Positions 1 to 5,500 of a DNA stretch of 6,692 nt are shown piece by piece; positions within the stretch are counted from its first letter, which is position 1; every line of letters begins with the position of its first letter. Source of the stretch: Bacteroidia bacterium. Lineage in GTDB: Bacteria; Bacteroidota; Bacteroidia; AKYH767-A; OLB10. The position numbers were made by a program, and so were the translations under genes. The notes beneath the pieces are model-generated. The model had not been told where the DNA came from. It saw only the letters and a program-made list of their open reading frames with translations, and did not search any database. The DNA lies in contig JANWID010000344.1 in the NCBI GenBank assembly GCA_025450095.1, forward strand, positions 1 to 6,692, in the 5' to 3' direction.

Positions 1-46
1 GTGCTTCCTTCCGGATACATCGTTGGACCAACTCCTCATCTGACAT
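1..46 (-). CDS. N-terminal fragment of a probable ECF-type RNA polymerase sigma factor (partial, runs off left edge)
   Basis: On the minus strand an ATG at 46-44 opens a frame reading MSDEELVQRCIRKEA before the window ends. The pattern acidic-Glu-Glu-Leu-[IV]-x-x-Cys followed by a basic/polar turn is typical of the first helix (start of region 2) of Bacteroidota ECF sigma-70 factors, which often begin like this and continue with an Ala-Gln-x-x-Leu-Tyr segment. If so, the product would direct core RNA polymerase to a small regulon. The same frame stays open upstream to at least about position 100 (an in-frame GTG lies at 61-59), but that part reads as low-complexity sequence, so the ATG at 46 is preferred. 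No Shine-Dalgarno and no clear promoter box was found in front of it. It is divergent from lepA. Only 15 residues are visible, so the family call is tentative. Confidence 0.5.
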   Translation of the reverse strand, partial: MSDEELVQRCIRKEA

Positions 47-128
47 ACTTTCGCAGTTCACCGTAAAGACGTAATTGTTTGATTGATTGGTTGCATGAAA
101 AAATTGGGGAACAGTAAATTTATTAAAA

Positions 129-164
129 AAAAGTCATGGTTCGGCTCCGCTCACCATGACTTTT
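129..164. repeat. Palindromic element with 12-bp perfect stem (repeat copy 1)
   Basis: The 12 bases at 129-140 (AAAAGTCATGGT) are exactly complementary to 153-164 (ACCATGACTTTT), with a 12-nt loop at 141-152 rich in G and C. The A-run on the left and T-run on the right make it look like a bidirectional intrinsic terminator. However, it lies between two divergent genes, where neither transcript should end. Its core (135-160) is also found again, inverted and interrupted, at 204-266. This favours a dispersed palindromic repeat of REP type over a dedicated terminator. The stem is seen directly; the repeat-family reading is inference. Confidence 0.75.
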
Positions 165-203
165 ACTTCGTATTATATTTCCTATGGGTCATATTCGCAT
201 CCG

Positions 204-266
204 GTCATGGTGAGCGCTGTGCCCTGTATGTCATCCTAAGATGTACTGCAGGGGAGCCGAACCATG
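204..266. repeat. Inverted second copy of the palindrome, split by a 37-nt insert
   Basis: Bases 204-216 (GTCATGGTGAGCG) are the exact reverse complement of 148-160. Bases 254-266 (GAGCCGAACCATG) are the exact reverse complement of 135-147. Joined end to end they would recreate an inverted copy of the 26-nt core 135-160 without a gap. Between them lie 37 nt (217-253) that can form their own small stem: CCCTG at 222-226 with CAGGG at 249-253, and CATC at 232-235 with GATG at 240-243. The outer CATGGT (206-211) and ACCATG (261-266) can still pair, so the whole 204-266 stretch folds as one longer hairpin. The copy ends 22 nt before the lepA -7 box. Confidence 0.75.
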
Positions 267-288
267 GCCGAACCCTCACTTTTTTGTC

Positions 289-296
289 TACCTTTG
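289..296 (+). promoter_or_regulatory. Bacteroidota-type -7 promoter box of lepA
   Basis: TACCTTTG matches the Bacteroidota primary sigma -7 consensus TAnnTTTG in all fixed positions. Only 10 nt separate it from the lepA ATG at 307, so transcription would start around 300-303 and the leader would be only a few nucleotides long. No TTG-type -33 element is found at the expected 17-23 nt upstream. That stretch instead holds the end of the split palindrome. No Shine-Dalgarno is present, which is normal for this phylum. Confidence 0.6.
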
Positions 297-306
297 CACC
301 CCTCAT

Positions 307-2094
307 ATGAAACACATCCGGAATTTTTGCATTATTGCTCATATCGATCACGGTAAGAGTACTTTAGCCGATAGGCTGCTCGAATATACCAACACCATTT
401 CTAAGCGTGATCTTCAGGCCCAGGTGCTCGATGATATGGATCTGGAACGGGAACGGGGAATTACTATTAAGAGTCATGCGATCCAGATGGAATACTCCCT
501 GGATGGGCAACAATATATTCTCAATTTAATTGATACTCCGGGCCATGTGGATTTTTCATATGAAGTTTCCCGGTCTATTGCCGCTTGTGAGGGTGCTCTT
601 TTAATTGTAGATGCCGCACAGGGAATTCAGGCCCAGACTATTTCCAATTTATACCTGGCCCTGGGAAATGACCTTACCATCATTCCGATTCTCAATAAAA
701 TTGATCTTCCAAGTGCAGAACCGGAAACTGTTAAGGACCAGATCGTAGACCTGCTGGGTTGTAAACGTGAAGAAATTATACCGGCTTCGGGTAAAACAGG
801 TGTCGGAGTTTTTGATATCCTGCGGGCTATCATTGAACGAATACCTTCCCCTATAGGCGACACTAAAGCTCCGTTGAAAGCATTGATTTTCGATTCCGTA
901 TTCAATTCATTCAGGGGTATCATCGCATACTTTCGGGTATTTGATGGAGAAATACGTACCAACGAGCAGGTTAAATTCCTGGCAACAGGTATGGAATATA
1001 AAGCGGATGAAATCGGTATTCTAAAACTTGAGAAATCACCTCGCGAGGTTGTTAAAGCCGGTGATGTGGGTTACATTATTTCCGGAATCAAGGAAGCCCG
1101 CGAGGTGAAAGTAGGAGATACGCTCACTCACACCCAGCGCCCATGTGCAGTTGCCATCACAGGTTTTGAAGATGTAAAACCAATGGTATTTGCCGGGATC
1201 TACCCGGTTGATACCGATGAATATGAAGAGCTGCGAAATTCTATTGAGAAATTGCAGCTGAATGATGCATCCCTGGTGTTTGAGCCGGAATCGTCGGCAG
1301 CTTTGGGATTTGGTTTTCGTTGCGGATTCCTGGGCATGTTGCACATGGAAATTATCCAGGAGCGGCTCGAGCGCGAATTCAACATGACGGTTATTACAAC
1401 CGTTCCCAACGTTTCATACAAAGCTTATCTCACCAGTGGTGAAGAACTCGAAGTAAATAACCCAAGCGATTTTCCGGATCCTTCGAAACTCGACCGGATT
1501 GAAGAACCTTATATTAAAGCAACCATCATCACCAAATCTGAATTCACCGGTTCAATAATGACTTTGTGCATTGGGAAACGGGGAAATATTTTGAATCAAA
1601 GTTATCTCACAACCGATCGTGTGGAACTTACATTCGACATGCCGCTTGCTGAAATCGTTTTCGATTTTTATGATAAGCTTAAAACTATTTCGAAAGGTTA
1701 TGCTTCTTTTGATTATCACATGATCGGTTACCGCGCCAGTGATTTGGTACGACTGGATATAAAACTGAATGGCGAACCTGTTGATGCTTTATCTGCACTG
1801 ATACACCGCGATCACTCTTTTACTTTTGGAAAAAAGATGTGTGAAAAGCTGAAGGAGCTTATCACCCGCCAGCAGTTTGAAATTATCATCCAGGCAGCCA
1901 TCGGTGCCAAGATCATCGCACGTGAAACGGTGAAGGCGTTGCGTAAAGATGTTACTGCAAAATGTTACGGCGGTGATATCTCGCGTAAGCGGAAACTTTT
2001 GGAAAAGCAGAAGGAAGGTAAGAAACGTATGCGCCAGGTAGGTAATGTCGAGATCCCACAGCAGGCATTTTTGGCAGTTTTGAAATTGGGTTAA
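307..2094 (+). CDS. lepA: Elongation factor 4 (LepA), translational GTPase
   Basis: This complete 595-residue protein has the usual length for LepA/EF4, a ribosome-dependent GTPase linked to back-translocation in vitro and to 30S subunit assembly and initiation in vivo; it acts in the cytoplasm and at the membrane. The GTPase motifs are intact: P-loop AHIDHGKST (11-19), switch [10 protein letters not shown] (50-58), DTPGH (76-80) with the catalytic His80, NKID (130-133), and a G5-like ASGKTG (160-165). Domain II (about 190-275) and the EF-G-like domains III and V (about 290-370 and 400-480) follow, with the LepA signature [14 protein letters not shown] at 336-349. The C-terminal domain unique to EF4 ends in the basic [18 protein letters not shown] segment (548-565). 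There is no domain IV, as expected. The start at 307 is chosen over an in-frame ATG at 241 because [19 protein letters not shown] is the family N-terminus, and the extra 22 residues would be read through the palindromic repeat and promoter box. The gene appears to be a single unit ending at a hairpin 210 nt downstream. Confidence 0.98.
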   Translation: MKHIRNFCIIAHIDHGKSTLADRLLEYTNTISKRDLQAQVLDDMDLERERGITIKSHAIQMEYSLDGQQYILNLIDTPGHVDFSYEVSRSIAACEGALLIVDAAQGIQAQTISNLYLALGNDLTIIPILNKIDLPSAEPETVKDQIVDLLGCKREEIIPASGKTGVGVFDILRAIIERIPSPIGDTKAPLKALIFDSVFNSFRGIIAYFRVFDGEIRTNEQVKFLATGMEYKADEIGILKLEKSPREVVKAGDVGYIISGIKEAREVKVGDTLTHTQRPCAVAITGFEDVKPMVFAGIYPVDTDEYEELRNSIEKLQLNDASLVFEPESSAALGFGFRCGFLGMLHMEIIQERLEREFNMTVITTVPNVSYKAYLTSGEELEVNNPSDFPDPSKLDRIEEPYIKATIITKSEFTGSIMTLCIGKRGNILNQSYLTTDRVELTFDMPLAEIVFDFYDKLKTISKGYASFDYHMIGYRASDLVRLDIKLNGEPVDALSALIHRDHSFTFGKKMCEKLKELITRQQFEIIIQAAIGAKIIARETVKALRKDVTAKCYGGDISRKRKLLEKQKEGKKRMRQVGNVEIPQQAFLAVLKLG

Positions 2095-2267
2095 TTAGCC
2101 TGCAGTATGCAGTAGGCAATCATTTTTCAATAGTCAGCAGACACTGGTCAGCCTTAACGCTCGCTTATTTGTTACTGCATTTCCTCCAACAATATTGATT
2201 GTATGTCCCTGAGGAAATAATACTGTGGGAAGGGGCAATTATATTTCCATTTGGAAATTCGAATATT

Positions 2268-2288
2268 TGTGCCGACGAGGTCGGCACA
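2268..2288. repeat. Perfect 9-bp GC-rich hairpin with 3-nt loop
   Basis: TGTGCCGAC (2268-2276) pairs perfectly with GTCGGCACA (2280-2288) around a GAG loop. On the plus strand it is followed by CACA and a run of A rather than T, so it is not a classical intrinsic terminator for lepA. On the minus strand the T-run precedes it instead. It could help protect the 3' end of the lepA mRNA, or be a repetitive palindrome. The structure is certain; the role is unknown. Confidence 0.6.
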
Positions 2289-2303
2289 CAAAAAAAATTC
2301 AAT

Positions 2304-2345
2304 AATTGAAAGGTGGCGCTGATAAATCAGCGCCGCCTTTCAATT
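2304..2345 (+). terminator. Probable lepA transcription terminator: 19-bp stem-loop
   Basis: AATTGAAAGG (2304-2313) pairs with CCTTTCAATT (2336-2345) and GGCGCTGA (2315-2322) with TCAGCGCC (2327-2334). A T-G wobble (2314/2335) lies between the two, and the loop is TAAA. This is the strongest stem in the window. The downstream tract is only moderately T-rich (TTTCTCTT), so it is not a perfect intrinsic terminator, and the near-symmetry means it could work for either strand. It lies 210 nt past the lepA stop, and no minus-strand gene is seen to its right, so ending the lepA transcript is the natural role. Confidence 0.65.
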
Positions 2346-2353
2346 TCTCTTAA

Positions 2354-2403
2354 CCTCCCGCAGAAAAATTTTAATGGAATTGCATAAAGTAAACCGCGGG
2401 AGG
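2354..2403. repeat. Inverted repeat: 8-bp GC stem enclosing a 34-nt AT-rich loop
   Basis: CCTCCCGC (2354-2361) and GCGGGAGG (2396-2403) are exact reverse complements. The 34 nt between them are strongly A+T-rich. The large loop makes it a poor terminator. Possible readings are the end repeats of a small decayed element or two protein-binding half-sites. It begins 8 nt after the long terminator stem, so the two structures are adjacent. Confidence 0.45.
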
Positions 2404-2536
2404 AGTTCTAAAAACAAAATTGCAGTATCTCCATGGGCGAGATTTGGTTTTCCAGGCAGGGCGAGTGCTGAATATTAAAGATAGCAACATGCTGTCCCTA
2501 CAGTTTACTCTATCCTAATTTCTCATACAACTATTT

Positions 2537-2567
2537 TTTGTATTATTGAACGTAAATTTTATATTTA
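2537..2567 (+). promoter_or_regulatory. Bacteroidota-type promoter of the large secreted-protein gene
   Basis: TTTG at 2537-2540 is followed after exactly 19 nt by TATATTTA at 2560-2567. This matches the Bacteroidota consensus TTTG-N19-TAnnTTTG except for the last base. Transcription would start near 2571-2575, giving a leader of about 10-14 nt before the ATG at 2585. There is no Shine-Dalgarno; the leader is A+T-rich, as is usual for well-translated genes in this phylum. Confidence 0.6.
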
Positions 2568-2569
2568 CG
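2551..2569. promoter_or_regulatory. Operator-like 7-bp inverted repeat over the -7 box
   Basis: CGTAAAT (2551-2557) and ATTTACG (2563-2569) are perfect reverse complements separated by 5 nt, 12 nt from centre to centre of the arms. The right arm covers most of the proposed -7 element (2560-2567). A dimeric helix-turn-helix regulator bound here would block or alter RNA polymerase access. No candidate regulator other than the distant partial sigma-like gene is in the window. The repeat is seen; the regulatory role is inference. Confidence 0.35.
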
Positions 2570-2584
2570 ACAAATACAATATAT

Positions 2585-5500
2585 ATGAGAAAGCTTTTAT
2601 TACTCATTTTATCATTTTGGATTACATTTTCATTCGCACAGGACCCGCAGATGGAATCACATTGGTGGATACCCAATGGACCAGTGGACGTTATTGTTCA
2701 TGATACTTTATCAAACCGGGTATATCTTGGCGGAGATTTTAATTATGTATCGGCTCATCTCGATTACAATGCATTCGTGGACCGGCTAACTGGCCTGCCT
2801 GATTTGAGGTTTCCTAAAATTTCGGCTCAAATACCCTATTCGCAAGTTATCAATACATCTGCACCTGATGGAGCCGGAGGATGGTTCATAGGAGGTTATT
2901 TTGGACAAGTCGGAGATAGTTTGCGCAGCAGGATTGCGCACATAGATGCAACCGGTAAGGTATCCTCTAAATTTGCAGGCGTTGGCCTGAACGGGACTGT
3001 GTACAATATGGTGCTCAGTAATGATACTTTATTTGTTTCAGGCACTTTTACAGGTTATGGAAAAATTTCAAAGAACATTGGCAGAGTTGATAAAACCAGT
3101 GGAGAAGTAAATTCAGATTTTCCTGTGTTTGACGGAGGTTATATTTATGAAATAATTTCTGACAACTCCGGTGGGTGGTTTATTTCGGGAGACTTCAACA
3201 TGGTAGGCGACAGCATTCGGAATGGACTCGTCCAGGTAAACAGTTCTTTCCAGGTTACTGGTTGGAATCCCAATATCGATGGGCCCGTTAATACCATGGA
3301 ATTATCAGGCGGAATCTTATATATCGGTGGATATTTCTCAAATATCAACGGCCAGGTAAGACAGAACCTGGCTGCCATTGATCCGGTAACGGGATTGCCT
3401 ACTTCGTTTGCACCCACTGCTAATGATGGTGTATATAAAATTGCAGTTAACAATAACGCTGTTTATTTTATTGGATTATTCACCCAGGTTAACAGTACAT
3501 CAAACGCATCATTTGCCTGTGTTGATAAAACAACAGGAGCCACAATTCCGGAAAACCTTTATTTTGGAAATGGATTTTATTCCGGAGATTTATTAATACA
3601 CAATGATACTTTGTTTGTGGGTGGTGCCTTTACTAGCGGATTCCCAAGTTTTCTTCGCGCAATAAACACTACAACCAATACTTTACTCCCCTGGTATCCC
3701 CAGGTTGATTCAACTGTACTTGCTTTGGATTGGTATAACGGATACCTGATTGCAGGAGGTGAATTTTTCCCCAGTGTTTGTAAAGTAGATCCGGTGACAG
3801 GATTTATTACCGGTATCGGAAATTCCCAGGGCCCGGTAAGAACGTTGCATATTGACGGGGATACACTTTATGCAGGGGGCTTTGAATATGCACCGGATCA
3901 CTGTGTGTCAGCAACAAATATGATAACCAATCAACCCCTGGATTGGGATCCTATTATCACGGGTTACACAACTGCCATTCACTCATCAGGGAATAATGTG
4001 ATTGTCGGAGGTAGTAACCTGCAGGCTCTTGATGGGGAAAGACGTTATAAACTTGCTTCTTTTGATGCAACCACTGGTGATCCGACTTCCTGGAACCCTC
4101 CTAAAATGAATAATTATGGAGTCAACCCTTTGTTTGCAATTGATGATAAAATATATGTCGGCGGAGATTTTACTTCATTCGGCGATAGTATAAGAAGCAG
4201 GATTGCTGAACTCGACAGATACCAGGGCAATGTGACTTCATGGCAGGGTCCGTATCTGAATGGAGTTAACTCCGGAAATATTCTGGATTTGTTTGTCGAT
4301 AACAATAACATATATGCTGCAGGACATTTCGGATACATTCAAAATAATATAACTCAATACGACCTGATTATACTAAACAGGAATTCAGGTGCAATCGAAC
4401 CGTGGAATATTTCTACTAATAATTATTATGGTATTAACACGATCGATAAAGTTAATAACCTGATGTATGTTGCAGGTAGTTTTGATACTATTGCAGGCCA
4501 GGTTATTCATTATGTAGCTGCGTTTGAGCAGGGAACCGGAGTCATTCACCCTCTAAATATTCACACGAACAAACCAGTGTATGAACTTTCTCATTTTGGA
4601 AATACGCTTTACCTGGGAGGAACCTTTGATACCATAAACGGCATCAGACGTAACGGATTGTGTGCATATGATATTACAACAGACTCCGTTGATCCGTGGA
4701 ATCCTGATCCCCAGGCAAGTAATCCAAACATTTACCATGTAAATTCAGATGCATACAGGGTAGTGGTCAGCGGAGGATTTACATCCATTGGTGGAATGAA
4801 ACGAAATAATTTTGTGGCTTTGGATGACCTTACCGGGGAACCCATTGATATTACTCCGGACCCGGATGATGAGGTTACTTGTATTGCTTATTCCAATGAT
4901 GCAATATATCTCGGAGGGAGATTTGACACGATTGCGAATACACCACGCAATTATCTCGCATGCATAGATAAAAATACCGGTGTACTAAATGCCTGGGATC
5001 CGCTGTTACAAAATAATTTTGCCGGTGTGAATGACCTTTTGATAGAAGATCAGAAGTTGTATGTTGGAGGAACTTTTGGCAGTATCAGTGGTCAGTCCAG
5101 AAGAAGCCTGGCGTCGTACAGCTTACCCGGAAATACGCTCGACCCTTTAAGTTGTACAATCTATCAGCACATTTTTGATCTTGAAAAAAGTAATGACACA
5201 CTTTACCTGGCAGGGTTCCTTGATACAATTCCCGGATCTAACATCGGGGTGTTATCATTAAATCTGAGCACGGGTCAATGGAATCAACTGAATAGTACCC
5301 TCAATTTTAATGATCAGGTCAATACTATTTCAATAGCCGGAAATAAAGTTATTTTAGGTGGCGAATTTGATGACCTGGATACCATATCCAGAAATCTGAT
5401 TGCAGCATTTGATATCAATCCTCCTGCGCTTTCTTCCTGGGATCCGTTTCAATATAATTTTAGCTTTACCAATTCAACTGTAAAGGCAACAGCTGTTTAT

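Larger units (their letters stand above)
2095..2584. other. 490-nt intergenic region without a convincing gene
   Basis: No open frame here has a family-like sequence. Just after the lepA stop lies a short direct repeat, GCAGTA at 2102-2107 and 2109-2114, flanked by GCCT and AGGC. Three separate stem-loops follow between 2268 and 2403 and are listed on their own. Positions 2404-2530 hold no strong structure; the only item is a 4-bp CTGT/ACAG hairpin around 2492-2503. The last 50 nt carry the promoter and operator-like repeat of the downstream gene. The A+T-rich, repeat-dotted character fits an ordinary spacer between two independent transcription units. Confidence 0.7.

Noticed and set aside
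79..94. Imperfect tetranucleotide run TTGA-TTGA-TTGG-TTGC upstream of the sigma-like gene
   Set aside because: Only two exact units; too short to propose slipped-strand phase variation.
241..306. In-frame upstream ATG extending LepA by 22 residues
   Set aside because: The extension is not LepA-like and lies inside the repeat and promoter; the family N-terminus starts at 307.
83..310. Plus-strand frame of 75 codons upstream of lepA
   Set aside because: It runs through both palindrome copies and the promoter box, has no family-like sequence and overlaps the lepA start.
627..1421. Minus-strand open frames inside lepA
   Set aside because: They are antisense shadows of a strongly conserved gene and show no recognisable protein features.
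2098..2152. Short direct repeats (GCAGTA twice, GTCAGC twice) after lepA
   Set aside because: They are six-base matches in a non-coding spacer; no spacer regularity, so not CRISPR and not a clear element end.
2388..2509. AGTAAAC at 2388-2394 and its complement GTTTACT at 2503-2509 as possible ends of a small inserted element
   Set aside because: A 7-bp match over 108 nt of A+T-rich DNA is likely by chance; no target duplication seen around it.
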